Notes under the pieces: model-generated
The model's input: the letters and a program-made list of their open reading frames with translations, nothing else
Told to the model about the DNA's origin: nothing
Databases searched by the model: none
DNA from: Chloroherpeton thalassium ATCC 35110
Lineage (GTDB): Bacteria; Bacteroidota; Chlorobiia; Chlorobiales; Chloroherpetonaceae
DNA length: 64,000 nucleotides
Assembly: GCF_000020525.1 (NCBI RefSeq)
Contig: NC_011026.1
Coordinates: 310,001-374,000, forward strand
Reading direction: 5' to 3'
Part shown: piece by piece, positions 15,041 to 23,578 of the stretch
Layout: every line of letters starts with the position of its first letter
How positions within the stretch are numbered: position 1 is the first letter of the stretch
Program-made: the position numbers and the translations under genes

Positions 15041-15853
15041 ATGGAAGAGATGATTGGAGATCGTTTCAAAGCGGTCAGAAAAGCGCTGATGCTCAATCAG
15101 GATGCGTTTTCAAAGGATATTGGCATTTCGCAAAGCTCGCTTTCGGAAATCGAGAACGGAAAATTTTCGCCGGGCAGCGACATTATTTTATCGCTTTGCC
15201 GATATTTCAATATCGACAGCAACTGGCTGCTGACGGGAACAGGCAAGATGTTTCTGGAAAAAAAGCCCGAATCGGAAAATATTTCGGAGGCGGGCGACGA
15301 GCCGAGCGCGGCGGACTGGCAGCTTCAGGCCGAGCAAGCCGCAAAAACGGCAGCAAGCCGCAGCGAAAGCGAGGCGCTGGCCGGCGATGTGGCGGCGCTG
15401 AAAAAGCAGGTCAATGAGCTTTTCGGGCTGGTGCGCGGCAGGATGGATGTGCTGGAAGACGCGATGGTTGAAATTCCGGTGTTTATGCACCGTGTGTCGG
15501 CGGGACCGGCGGTGGCGTCCTCATCGGAAATTGAGGAATATATTAAGTTACCGACCGTGCTGCTGAAGCATCCGAAGCGCAGCTACGCGGTGCGGGCGAG
15601 CGGCAACAGCATGGTCGGCGCGGGCATCCATTCCGGTGACCTTTTGATTGTGGATCAGGAAGCGGCCATCAAGCACAAGTGCATCGTGATTGCGAGCATC
15701 AACGGCGAGCAGACGGTCAAGCGCCTGCTGATCGAAGACGGCGAGCTGGTGCTTGCGCCGGAAAACAGCCACTACCAATCAACGCCCATCACCAAAGAGA
15801 TGAATTTCAGCATTTTGGGCGTGGTAATGCACATCATTCGCACGGTTTACTAA
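15041..15853 (+). CDS. Phage repressor: HTH plus S24 (LexA-like) autocleavage domain
   Basis: A 270-residue protein. Residues 7-60 are an XRE-type helix-turn-helix (NQDAFSKDIGISQSSLSEIENGKFSPG). A coiled-coil-like linker follows (about 95-140). The C-terminal S24 peptidase domain shows a likely scissile Ala154-Gly155 (RVSAGPAV), nucleophile Ser190 (ASGNSMVGAG) and Lys227 (GEQTVKRLL). It should keep the prophage silent and be cleaved after RecA activation. This differs from the Mu c repressor, which has no such peptidase domain. ATG at 15050 is an alternative start; neither has a clear ribosome site. Confidence 0.93.
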   Translation: MEEMIGDRFKAVRKALMLNQDAFSKDIGISQSSLSEIENGKFSPGSDIILSLCRYFNIDSNWLLTGTGKMFLEKKPESENISEAGDEPSAADWQLQAEQAAKTAASRSESEALAGDVAALKKQVNELFGLVRGRMDVLEDAMVEIPVFMHRVSAGPAVASSSEIEEYIKLPTVLLKHPKRSYAVRASGNSMVGAGIHSGDLLIVDQEAAIKHKCIVIASINGEQTVKRLLIEDGELVLAPENSHYQSTPITKEMNFSILGVVMHIIRTVY

Positions 15854-16088
15854 GCCGTCGCCGGCACATCGCGCCGCGATTTTCCGCCACATTTTTTTGC
15901 AAGCCAAAAGTGTGGCGAGGGGACGGTGTTTCTCAAAATTCATAAAAACAAACCGCGCAAACCGTTCAAACCCAAAACGCACACTCAAACCGAGCCACCA
16001 GCGCATTGCGTTGTGCTTCAACCATTTATGCGGATTTTGATTTTCTTAATTTGGTGGGGGGTTTATAGTGGACGACTATCGGCAAAAC
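15854..16088. other. Presumed prophage end region, no gene
   Basis: Between the repressor stop and the host terminator. A long-loop inverted repeat CGCCACA (15885-15891) / TGTGGCG (15911-15917) lies first, then clustered AAACCG motifs (AAACCGCGCAAACCGTTCAAAC around 15950-15975), which could be transposase-binding repeats. Composition shifts from GC-rich to AT-rich across this stretch. The exact end is not visible. Confidence 0.45.
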
Positions 16089-16143
16089 AAAAGAAAAAAA
16101 AGCGAAGCAAAAACCGCTTACATGCAATTTTCACTTCGCTTCC
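16089..16143 (-). terminator. Terminator of the chlorosome/ArsA cluster
   Basis: On the minus strand AAGCGAAG pairs with CTTCGCTT (plus-strand positions 16134-16141 and 16100-16107) around a 26-base loop and is followed by a T-rich run (16099-16089). It lies 28 bases after the arsA-like 1 stop. Confidence 0.7.
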
Positions 16144-16170
16144 TACTTTATGCAAGTTTGTTTAGGAGAA

Positions 16171-17322
16171 CTAAGCAAACGTAACTTCTAAGTTGCCGTC
16201 TTCAAATTTTGCACTTTCAGTTTTACGACCGATAAGCACGTTTGGCAAAATGATATTTTTTCTAAAGTTATTGACTTCAATCAACAACTCATCACCTTTC
16301 AAGTTCATTTGAACACGGTCGATTTCAACGTTCGGCAAGTATAACCGAAGCATATATTTTCCATCTGTTTTTTCAACAGACTGTGTCAATTGCTCATGGT
16401 ATAAAACATCGGCAGGGTTGATTCCATCAAAAAGCTCGGTACTTAACATGTGTAACTTATCCGCACCAATTACTTCTTGACTATGAAGCCTTGCTGGGAA
16501 TATTGGTAAAGGATAGAAGCAATTATTAATCTTATCCAAATATTTCTTTTGTTGCTCAACCATTGCCAAAATATAAGGATCAGTAGATTTGTGCATGATA
16601 ACCTTATTCACAACTACGGCATCCAACTTATACCCAAACAAATTCAGATAGGTTTGTGCTCGTAAAGCTTCTTTAAGCACCATATTCTCAGGATTGACAA
16701 CAATTCGGTAAGTTGTGATATTTGGGTCCATCAGAATTTTATGCAAATCCTGCATGTTCTCGCCAACTTGTGGTAAAAGCTTGAACACGTTTTTCTTTGG
16801 CATCCACTTCTGAATTAACGGCGCTGCAAGCCCCATCGCCCGAACATGCCAACTGGCAATTTTATCGGAATACCATCTGTATGATTCAGGCATTGCCAAC
16901 AAGCGCATGGTTTCACCTGTCGGAGCTGCATCCACCACAATAGCGTCATATTCACCTGATTTTGCTGCCAGCCAAATGTGGCGAAGACTAATCATCTCTT
17001 CCATGCCAGGCATGATAGCAAGTTCATCAGCTACAATTTCAGAAGCACCTTCTTGCATTAAAATGGTTGAGAAATAGGCATGAAATTCTTCCCAGTGTTC
17101 TCTGATCTCAGCTAAGATATTAACCTCTAATGCAAATAGATTTTTCTCAATTTCTATAGGTTTAGCTCCTAATTCAACGCCTAACGCATCAGCAAGACTA
17201 TGAGCAACGTCGGTACTCAAAATCAAAACTTTTTTGCCACTTCTTGCGATTGATACTGCTGTTGCTGAAGAAATAGATGTTTTACCTACTCCCCCTTTGC
17301 CAAGATATATTATAACTCGCAT
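16171..17322 (-). CDS. ArsA/Get3-family ATPase with C-terminal HSP20-like domain (copy 1)
   Basis: A 383-residue deviant-Walker ATPase: GKGGVGKTS at residues 8-16, switch I in [13 protein letters not shown], switch II in [12 protein letters not shown]. After about residue 310 a beta-sandwich tail ([29 protein letters not shown] ... GNLEVTFA) matches the HSP20-like domain found at the end of many bacterial ArsA homologues. It has a single cysteine (NNCFYP) and none at the arsenite-binding positions, so arsenite transport is unlikely. Position in a run with csmC and csmA suggests a role in chlorosome protein handling or envelope insertion (inference). It is the last gene before a terminator. 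Confidence 0.85.
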   Translation of the reverse strand: MRVIIYLGKGGVGKTSISSATAVSIARSGKKVLILSTDVAHSLADALGVELGAKPIEIEKNLFALEVNILAEIREHWEEFHAYFSTILMQEGASEIVADELAIMPGMEEMISLRHIWLAAKSGEYDAIVVDAAPTGETMRLLAMPESYRWYSDKIASWHVRAMGLAAPLIQKWMPKKNVFKLLPQVGENMQDLHKILMDPNITTYRIVVNPENMVLKEALRAQTYLNLFGYKLDAVVVNKVIMHKSTDPYILAMVEQQKKYLDKINNCFYPLPIFPARLHSQEVIGADKLHMLSTELFDGINPADVLYHEQLTQSVEKTDGKYMLRLYLPNVEIDRVQMNLKGDELLIEVNNFRKNIILPNVLIGRKTESAKFEDGNLEVTFA

Positions 17323-17365
17323 AAGTACTTCACTCCTTTTTTCGTGGAGACGTCAATTTGTTTAG

Positions 17366-18721
17366 TTAACCGTTATCTGACTTTACTTTAATTTTTTTGC
17401 GTCGGCTTCTCGAACTTGAATCATCATCAGAAGCCTCTTCTTTTTTACTGGACTGCCAAATGCTATCGCTATTATCCTTTATAGGCTTCTTTGCTTCTGA
17501 GCTTTTTTCCGTTTTAGCGCTACCATCTTCGTATACTTTCCCACCAAACGAATCTTTTCTTTCATATTCATTTTTTCGCCTATTTCCAGGCATCGGTGGT
17601 GTTGGGACAACGGTTTTTACAAATTTAGATGCTGCACCAAACAAACCATCGCTTTTTACCGCCGCTTGAATGACATCAATAAGAAAATCCTGCGTCTGTT
17701 TGTTGCTTGATACATTTTGAAGTAATTCATTCAACGCATTGACTGATTCAACAAAATTATCGGGAAGTTTTTGAAAATTCTCTGGAATTTTTCGCAAATC
17801 ATGTTTGAATTGCTCTTTATATTCTTCAGGTATGGATGCGATCAATTCTTTGACCATTTCACTCATTTGCTTCATTGTAGCCATATCTATTTCTGGTGGC
17901 CGCTGTGCTCCATTCGGGGACATGTTCTGAGGATTTTGCCCAAATGGACGGCTACTATTAAATGGCATGCTTCCTGGATATTGCTGATTTCCAAACATAC
18001 GACTACCTTGCTGCGCAGCACCTCCTTGATAACCAGAAAATGAATGGCGTGCTTTAAACTGCTCTAACAGATCTTGCCCATATCCTATATGGGAATTATT
18101 CGATTGATCTTGAAAATTTTGCACATACCCCATTCCAGGAATACCCATTGATGACTGCGGTGGAATTGAAGTTCCTACAGCTTCATTTCCTTCATTTTGA
18201 TACGGGGCTAATTCAAAAACTTTAGGAGGGCAAGAATCTATTCCTGTAGTGTATATTTTGTCTGCAATTTCCTGAGGAATTTCTTCTAAATAATTTTTCC
18301 CTAAATGCTCTTCAAGTACTGTTTCTATAAGCACTTGAAGCAAAACTATCTTCTCCGCTTCCTCTACGGGAACAAGGTCAAAAACCAAATATATGGATTC
18401 TTTCGCTTTCCGATTTAGGACAATTTCTACTGTTGAAGTGTTCTTATCGCGCTGCTTCGCCGTTATTGAAACGGTGCCAAGATCAAACCGATCTAAATAA
18501 TCTTTATCAGCACCTCTCGCCCAAAGATATAGCGACTTGTCTGAAAAAATGAGATAATCTTGAAAAGCCACGCTACCAATTTGCTCATTTTTGGACTCAT
18601 AGAAAAAGCCATCAAAAGCAGCTATTGGTCGTTCCCCTAACTGAAGTAAATTTCTACGAAAAAACTCTTGTATATGAGCCTCTTCGGCGTGCTTAGCCGC
18701 ATAAAGCTTAATAGTCTCCAT
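17366..18721 (-). CDS. PH-like-domain protein with low-complexity middle, chlorosome cluster, unknown
   Basis: A 451-residue protein. Residues about 25-135 have the strand pattern of a bacterial PH-like domain (LGERPIAAFDGFFYE, DYLIFSDKSLYLWARG, STVEIVLNRK, IYLVFDLV). Residues 170-275 are Gly/Gln/Asn/Pro/Ser/Met-rich and probably disordered. Residues 280-370 are helical (MATMKQMSEMVKELIASIP, FVESVNALNELLQNV). The tail from 375 is highly charged and ends in basic residues. No signal peptide. It lies between csmA and an ArsA-family gene on the same strand, so a chlorosome biogenesis or membrane-docking role is plausible but unproven. Confidence 0.75.
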   Translation of the reverse strand: METIKLYAAKHAEEAHIQEFFRRNLLQLGERPIAAFDGFFYESKNEQIGSVAFQDYLIFSDKSLYLWARGADKDYLDRFDLGTVSITAKQRDKNTSTVEIVLNRKAKESIYLVFDLVPVEEAEKIVLLQVLIETVLEEHLGKNYLEEIPQEIADKIYTTGIDSCPPKVFELAPYQNEGNEAVGTSIPPQSSMGIPGMGYVQNFQDQSNNSHIGYGQDLLEQFKARHSFSGYQGGAAQQGSRMFGNQQYPGSMPFNSSRPFGQNPQNMSPNGAQRPPEIDMATMKQMSEMVKELIASIPEEYKEQFKHDLRKIPENFQKLPDNFVESVNALNELLQNVSSNKQTQDFLIDVIQAAVKSDGLFGAASKFVKTVVPTPPMPGNRRKNEYERKDSFGGKVYEDGSAKTEKSSEAKKPIKDNSDSIWQSSKKEEASDDDSSSRSRRKKIKVKSDNG

Positions 18722-18864
18722 TTTAACTAAACTTACTCCTAAACCACCTTATTATTGTAAGCGATATCAAGTACACTGTTTCCATCTCATATCTTGAATC
18801 ATAGCTGAAAGACTCAACCAATTTATAACGGCATTGCCCGACGGTTTCAAGTGAGGAATAAACA

Positions 18865-18899
18865 TTATAGGCAGCAATGCCTTACATCGCTGCCTATAA
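18865..18899 (-). terminator. Hairpin after csmA
   Basis: TTATAGGCAGC (18865-18875) pairs perfectly with GCTGCCTATAA (18889-18899), starting 12 bases after the csmA stop. On the minus strand the stem is followed only by a weak T-rich stretch, so it may be a partial terminator or an mRNA 3' stabiliser that lets csmA messages accumulate over the downstream genes. Confidence 0.65.
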
Positions 18900-18910
18900 G
18901 AAAAGCAAAT

Positions 18911-19156
18911 TTACTTAGCGAACTTTGATTCGATTTGCTTACCGTATTCACGAGATGGTGATGAGCCACGAAGTGAAGAACCACCTACACCACCGCCCAT
19001 GCTACCCCAAAGATTTTGGTTGAGGCGCAATGAACCTTGTGCTAATGATTCAACTGCTTTGCTAAAAGCATACCAGTGACCTTCAAACATGAGCTCAGAA
19101 ATGCGACCAATGCTGGAAAGCACCTCTGTAATTGCTCCTCCTCCTCCTACTGGCAT
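18911..19156 (-). CDS. csmA: Chlorosome baseplate protein CsmA precursor (bacteriochlorophyll a-binding)
   Basis: An 81-residue protein matching CsmA: GGGGAITEVLSSIGRISELM, then EGHW with His27 (the expected bacteriochlorophyll a ligand), SLRLNQN-WGSMGGG, then SLRGSSP and a C-terminal ESKFAK. CsmA forms the two-dimensional baseplate that passes energy from the chlorosome to the FMO protein or reaction centre. In Chlorobaculum the precursor loses about 20 C-terminal residues; a similar tail is present here, so processing is expected. A strong AAGGAGG site precedes the ATG. A hairpin follows the gene. This is the key taxonomic marker in the window. Confidence 0.97.
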   Translation of the reverse strand: MPVGGGGAITEVLSSIGRISELMFEGHWYAFSKAVESLAQGSLRLNQNLWGSMGGGVGGSSLRGSSPSREYGKQIESKFAK

Positions 19157-19343
19157 ATTTCCTCCTTATTTTATGTTTAGGATTTGATTGATAGAAAACG
19201 CGACCAAAAAAATGGCCTCTTTAAAATAACAACACTTTACTTACTATTTTACTTATCTGTTCCTATTTTTTGTTTCACACCTAAAATTTAGCCTGCGCAT
19301 CGTTTCTCTTCAAAAAAAGACATCAACTCAAATGCCTTGATCA

Positions 19344-19556
19344 TTACGAGTTGTCACTTTTCTTAGCCCGTTCTTGCACTTTTTGAGCGCCTCCTGGACT
19401 ATTAAAAGCGATAATATCATTAGCAACGGGAAGCACTGAATTCATTGTATTCGAAACACCTTGCAAAATCGTATCTAATGCTCCAAACACACAAAAGGAA
19501 ATTTTTTCAGACATTTCCATACTTTGGAACTCGCCTATAAATTCATTTTTATCCAT
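19344..19556 (-). CDS. Short CsmC/CsmD-like protein, possible chlorosome envelope component
   Basis: A 70-residue frame from ATG 19556; the longer frame uses a TTG at 19583, and neither start has a clear ribosome site. The segment FIGEFQSMEMSEKISFCVFG lines up by eye with LRTQFKELPLTDRIAFIAEA of CsmC next door, including F-(K/Q), the acidic/basic pair and I-(A/S)-F; both then continue with Ser/Gly/Asn-rich amphipathic stretches. It begins 30 bases after the csmC stop, so the two are likely cotranscribed. This looks like a truncated or diverged csmC duplicate. Confidence 0.65.
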   Translation of the reverse strand: MDKNEFIGEFQSMEMSEKISFCVFGALDTILQGVSNTMNSVLPVANDIIAFNSPGGAQKVQERAKKSDNS

Positions 19557-19586
19557 CGCAAGACATTTATTTTCAATGTTCAAAAA

Positions 19587-20012
19587 CTACTTTTTAGGAG
19601 AAGTTACTTCAGCAGCCGTTTTTTGAATCGTTCCTGTTACATTTTTAACGACTTCTGATGCCTGTGAAGTCACATCACCAAGACCTTTTGCAATTCCACC
19701 TGTTGCATCATCTACACCCTTAGCCACATCTTTATAGATAGTTCCTGCTGCTTTACCTGCATCTTTGACGGTAATAGCAACACGTTCTACCGTTTGGCTA
19801 ACAACGTTATTTGAGCTATTTGAAAGACCAGTTGCCTTAATGATAGAGTCAACTGACGATCCGATATTTTCAAAAACACCTCCAAAAAGCCCCATTGAAT
19901 CACTTAAAGCGGACTGCCCCGTCATGACGGTTGCTTCTGCAATAAATGCAATACGGTCAGTTAAAGGAAGCTCTTTAAATTGAGTACGGAGCTTATCGTA
20001 TGCTTCTGTCAT
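19587..20012 (-). CDS. csmC: Chlorosome envelope protein C-like (CsmC/CsmD family)
   Basis: A 141-residue protein without signal peptide. N-terminal FKELPLTDRIAFIAEATVMTG matches the conserved first half of CsmC/CsmD, and the Ser/Gly/Val/Thr-rich C-terminal half (AGKAAGTIYKDVAKGVDDATGGI and similar) is amphipathic and repetitive as in this family. CsmC is a surface protein of the chlorosome envelope and in Chlorobium is cotranscribed with csmA, as the order here suggests. AAGGAGG lies just before the ATG, with a small hairpin (GCTGC/GCAGC at 20025-20046) overlapping the ribosome site region. Confidence 0.85.
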   Translation of the reverse strand: MTEAYDKLRTQFKELPLTDRIAFIAEATVMTGQSALSDSMGLFGGVFENIGSSVDSIIKATGLSNSSNNVVSQTVERVAITVKDAGKAAGTIYKDVAKGVDDATGGIAKGLGDVTSQASEVVKNVTGTIQKTAAEVTSPKK

Positions 20013-20174
20013 TTTTTCCTCCTTGCTGCATTAAAAATTAAGCAGCTTATTTTATTTAAAGTTTTTACTTTTTATGACTTAAAGAAAATTAACAAATAAA
20101 AACTCTTTTACCAACTATAAAATCATATACAGAAACACTTTACAAAGAATCTAATCCAAACAACAGCACACGAA

Positions 20175-21383
20175 TTATCCCCGACCATTTCCTACTGGGG
20201 ACGCCTGTGGCGTCACTGGAAATGGAATAGAAAGCCATTTTCCTTTGAAAGCCGCATCCCCTGGTTCAACACCAGTTAGGGTGAGAGGCAAGGTCATTAC
20301 TTTTCTTTGATTTCCAATCTGGATAAACAACTCATCTCCAGATACCCAAACATCAATATCATCAGGATTTGCAAACTGTAATTTAATTTGCACCTCATAG
20401 CTATCATCATGACGAATAAATCTCATCGGATCTTCATGATATAGCATTTGCGATGGATCTGTATCGCCGTACAAATCATTTGCCAACCGATTTAAGGCGT
20501 CCAAACCAACCACTTCATTGTCATACATTGGAAGCGTTTTAATTGGCAGCGGCTCAAAAGCACTGTTAATTTCATTCAAATACCGCTTCTGAACAGCTTT
20601 CCACTTTTCAAGGTAGCCACTATCTTCATCCTCTGAGAGCAACTTATTTACAGTGACCATATCAACCTTAAATCCGTATAAGTTTAAATAAGTCAAAGCT
20701 CTCATCGTTTCTTTAATAGCCATCTTTTCAGGGTTCATCACCAGTCTTACAGAAGACAAGTTTTGATCCGTCAAAATCTCACGAATTCCATCTAACTCTT
20801 CATAAACTTGATCTACCGAATCAAAAACTTCTTGAGAAGGAACATAATTTGATAGCTTATCAGACATTCTTGAGAGCGGTCTGGCAAGTGGACGAACAAT
20901 AAATTTATCGACGTTACGAATCATTTTGATTCCCCATGCCAACGTATCAGGCAGAGATAACAAGCGGAGCGTTTCTCCAGTTGGCGCGGTATCAAGAACC
21001 AACGCATCATACTGACCCGACATTTTATACCGTTTCACTCTTACAAGCGAGAATAGCTCTTCCATTCCAGGCAAAACAGTCATTTCATCAGCCATCACGT
21101 TTGGCATTCCTTGAGCCGCAAACAAGTTTGCATAGTACTTCTGAACCACATGCCAGTTTTCTTTCAAATCAACGTAAGCATTTACCTCTATAGCAGATAA
21201 ATTATCCTTAATTTTTGTTGGCTCGGCAGAAAGCGACACGTTAAACGAGTCTGAAAGGCTGTGTGCAGGGTCGGTTGAAAGCACAAGTGTCCGCATACCG
21301 AGTTCAGAGAGTCTGAGAGCGGTCGCTGCTGCAATACTAGTCTTTCCTACACCGCCTTTACCTGTAAAAGTGATAATACGCAT
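20175..21383 (-). CDS. ArsA/Get3-family ATPase with C-terminal HSP20-like domain (copy 2)
   Basis: A 402-residue protein with GKGGVGKTS at residues 8-16, switch I STDPAHSLSDSFNV, switch II DTAPTGETLRLL, and a C-terminal beta-sandwich (VQIKLQFANPDDIDVWVSGDELFIQ ...) of the ArsA HSP20-like type. The whole protein contains no cysteine, so neither arsenite binding nor a Get3-type CxxC zinc dimer is possible. It lies 162 bases upstream of csmC on the same strand and is a paralogue of the ATPase at the other end of the cluster. It may act as a targeting or assembly ATPase for chlorosome proteins (inference). Confidence 0.86.
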   Translation of the reverse strand: MRIITFTGKGGVGKTSIAAATALRLSELGMRTLVLSTDPAHSLSDSFNVSLSAEPTKIKDNLSAIEVNAYVDLKENWHVVQKYYANLFAAQGMPNVMADEMTVLPGMEELFSLVRVKRYKMSGQYDALVLDTAPTGETLRLLSLPDTLAWGIKMIRNVDKFIVRPLARPLSRMSDKLSNYVPSQEVFDSVDQVYEELDGIREILTDQNLSSVRLVMNPEKMAIKETMRALTYLNLYGFKVDMVTVNKLLSEDEDSGYLEKWKAVQKRYLNEINSAFEPLPIKTLPMYDNEVVGLDALNRLANDLYGDTDPSQMLYHEDPMRFIRHDDSYEVQIKLQFANPDDIDVWVSGDELFIQIGNQRKVMTLPLTLTGVEPGDAAFKGKWLSIPFPVTPQASPVGNGRG

Positions 21384-21889
21384 AAACTTTATATGGATAC
21401 TGAGAAGTTATCTAATTACTTAATTAGCAACGATGAGAAACAAAAGCCTATAAAGCCAGAATCTGACATTATATAACAGACACAAATATGATAGTTTTTT
21501 TGGGATTTCCAAATGTAAAAACATATTCAATGTGAGGCCTTAACAGATTTGCAACGCAATAAAATACCTTTGCATTTTTTAACCTCTGCATGCCTGTTAA
21601 CATAAAAATTTTCATCCCTGAATCAAAAACTTTTATGCTTACGAATACTATTGATTGCAATTCCCTTCCCTTCAATACAACGTATTTATTTTAAACAGTT
21701 TATTTAATCAAATCATCGCTATTCGTCCAAATCGTCCTTTTTTTATTTTTCCCAACATTGATGAGAACTGTTTTCCTTAAATTCTTTTATTTACTGCTTT
21801 TTAGGAACGAGAAAGATGCTCTATATTTTGCATCCATTCGCAGATATGCTATAAAATAGACACTACTTAAAACTTTGATATATCAATTG
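21384..21889. other. AT-rich divergent intergenic region
   Basis: About 500 bases between the divergent arsA-like 2 and mltD-like genes. Only a 68-codon minus-strand frame without family features is open here. No clear terminator, repeat or strong promoter match stands out; promoters for both flanking genes are expected in it. Confidence 0.5.
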
Positions 21890-23578
21890 ATGCTTAAATT
21901 GCCTTTCTTTCAGATGCTTGTTCGTTTGTTTTGCTTCTCTTGCCTTCCAATTCTGGCCGGTTGTGCTGCAACGCAAACGCCGATTTCAATAGACGACTAC
22001 CAACTCCATAACGACTGCAGGCTCTTTACTGCTCCGCCTAAAATCACACTATACCCTTCGCGCACTTGGGATGATCTTCGTGCTGCCCACAGACAAATTG
22101 CAGAAATTGACAGCACGCCTGCCCCTGCAAACTTTGCTGACTCAACCGCCATTCAAATCGGTTATGCGCATATCCTATATCAGGCGGCCTTGAAAGCGCT
22201 TCAGCGCACACCGATGCCGGATAAAGAAACCGCCCGCGAGGCTTTAACAGAAGCGCTTGAAATCATCTCCTCCGTGCTTGCACAACCTGATCTGAAGGCA
22301 GATCCGCAGCTCTCGCGACTTGCCTTGTACGTCGTCCAAACTTATGATGACCACATACAAAAACTCAGCGAGCTTGAAGGCGATGCGCCAGCACTTCTCG
22401 TATATGAACGCTTGTTTGGCAACCCGGAAAATACCATCGTTGATGAAAACCTATTTCTCGGGATTTTGCTTCCTAAAACGGAAATTCCTCTTGAGCTCAA
22501 TTATCAGGTTAAAAAGTTTATCACTTTTTATAGCTCTCGCTTTCACGATATTTTTCAGCGCTATTTAAATCGAGCTGAAATTTATTTTCCCATGATGCAA
22601 AAAATCATCGAGGAAGAAAATGTCCCGCCGGAAATTATTTATTTAACCATTGTCGAAAGTGGTGTGAATCCACATGCTCGAAGCCATGCAAACGCCGTTG
22701 GCGCATGGCAGTTTATTAAATCCACCGGAAGGCTTTTTGATTTGCACGGAAATAATTGGTTCGACGAACGCCAAGATATTGAAAAATCAACCCGAAGCGC
22801 CATGCGACTTTTAAAATCGCTACACCAGCGATATGGCGATTGGTATCTTGCGCTTGCCGCCTATAATGCAGGAACGGGAAAAATTAACCGCGCTATTCGC
22901 CGTTCTGGGAAAAAGAACTTTTGGGAACTAACTCGATACTTGAGAACTGAAACACGCCAGTATGTGGCCCGGTATATCGCCGCGTCCATTATTGCCATGC
23001 ACCCTGAGCATTTTGGCTTCACCTCGCTCGAGTTTGAAGAAATTGAAGAAACTGAACTGGTTACCGTTCCCAATTGCCTTTCTCTTGATGTGCTTTCGCA
23101 ATCGATCGGCATGCCCAAAGAACAATTGCAATTTTTAAATCCTGAACTTCGACAAGATGTAACACCGCCGGCATATAAGAACTATCCGCTGCGCGTTCCC
23201 AAACGCTTGGCAAGCTCAGCCCAGCAGGCCATCGATTCCATTCCCGATTCGGAGCAGCTTTTTTTCACACTCTATAAGCTCAAACAAAATGAGTCGCTTA
23301 GTCGGATTGCGAAAAAATTAGATGTCACGCCATCCATATTGCAGGAAATTAATCACCTGAAGTCGAGTGTTGTTCCACGCGGAAAAGTGCTCATGATGCC
23401 AACTTCGCCAGAGGCTTTTGCCGAAACCCATTTTTCGCGTCGTGAACTGTCTGATGATAGTCGCGAAAGAAGACGGCGTCGGCGTCGGTATAAACAACCG
23501 GCGTCGGAAGAAAATATCTCGCTGGTTCAAGTCTATCGGAAAATCCAAACCGATTTGCAAGCAGAGGAGAAAGAGTAA
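21890..23578 (+). CDS. Membrane-bound lytic murein transglycosylase (MltD-like) with LysM domain
   Basis: The ATG at 21890 is used; the longest frame starts at a TTG five codons earlier. The product (562 residues) has a lipoprotein signal with lipobox LAGC (Cys25), a helical N-terminal domain, an SLT domain with catalytic Glu (about 256) in YLTIVESGVNPHARS and the motif ANAVGAWQFI plus LALAAYNAGTGKI, and a LysM-type segment near 455-505 (LKQNESLSRIAKKLDVT ... GKVLMMPTS). It cleaves glycan strands of peptidoglycan at the outer or periplasmic face. The C-terminus is Arg-rich. A 33-codon ORF begins one base after its stop and links it to the next gene. Confidence 0.9.
   Translation: MLKLPFFQMLVRLFCFSCLPILAGCAATQTPISIDDYQLHNDCRLFTAPPKITLYPSRTWDDLRAAHRQIAEIDSTPAPANFADSTAIQIGYAHILYQAALKALQRTPMPDKETAREALTEALEIISSVLAQPDLKADPQLSRLALYVVQTYDDHIQKLSELEGDAPALLVYERLFGNPENTIVDENLFLGILLPKTEIPLELNYQVKKFITFYSSRFHDIFQRYLNRAEIYFPMMQKIIEEENVPPEIIYLTIVESGVNPHARSHANAVGAWQFIKSTGRLFDLHGNNWFDERQDIEKSTRSAMRLLKSLHQRYGDWYLALAAYNAGTGKINRAIRRSGKKNFWELTRYLRTETRQYVARYIAASIIAMHPEHFGFTSLEFEEIEETELVTVPNCLSLDVLSQSIGMPKEQLQFLNPELRQDVTPPAYKNYPLRVPKRLASSAQQAIDSIPDSEQLFFTLYKLKQNESLSRIAKKLDVTPSILQEINHLKSSVVPRGKVLMMPTSPEAFAETHFSRRELSDDSRERRRRRRRYKQPASEENISLVQVYRKIQTDLQAEEKE

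Larger units (their letters stand above)
1..16088. mobile_element. Mu-like transposable prophage (partial; one end outside the window)
   Basis: The region carries a Mu-type set in order from its repressor end: S24-type repressor, MuA-type DDE transposase, MuB-type ATPase, GemA, Mor, M15 endolysin, holin, Gp37, contractile sheath, tube, tail chaperone, baseplate J, tail protein I and tape measure protein. Base composition is richer in GC than the chlorosome cluster that follows. The repressor-side end must lie between the repressor stop (15853) and the terminator of the neighbouring host operon (from 16089); I could not fix the terminal TG/CA dinucleotide or a target duplication because the other end is before base 1. 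Head, portal, protease and terminase genes are not seen here. Host-type repeats have entered the early and tail regions, which suggests long residence or decay. Confidence 0.88.

Noticed and set aside
16171-21383. Arsenic resistance operon
   Set aside because: No arsenite-binding cysteines, no arsB, arsC or arsR, and chlorosome genes between the ATPases.
21469-21675. 68-codon minus-strand frame
   Set aside because: No ribosome site, no family features, and AT-rich intergenic composition.
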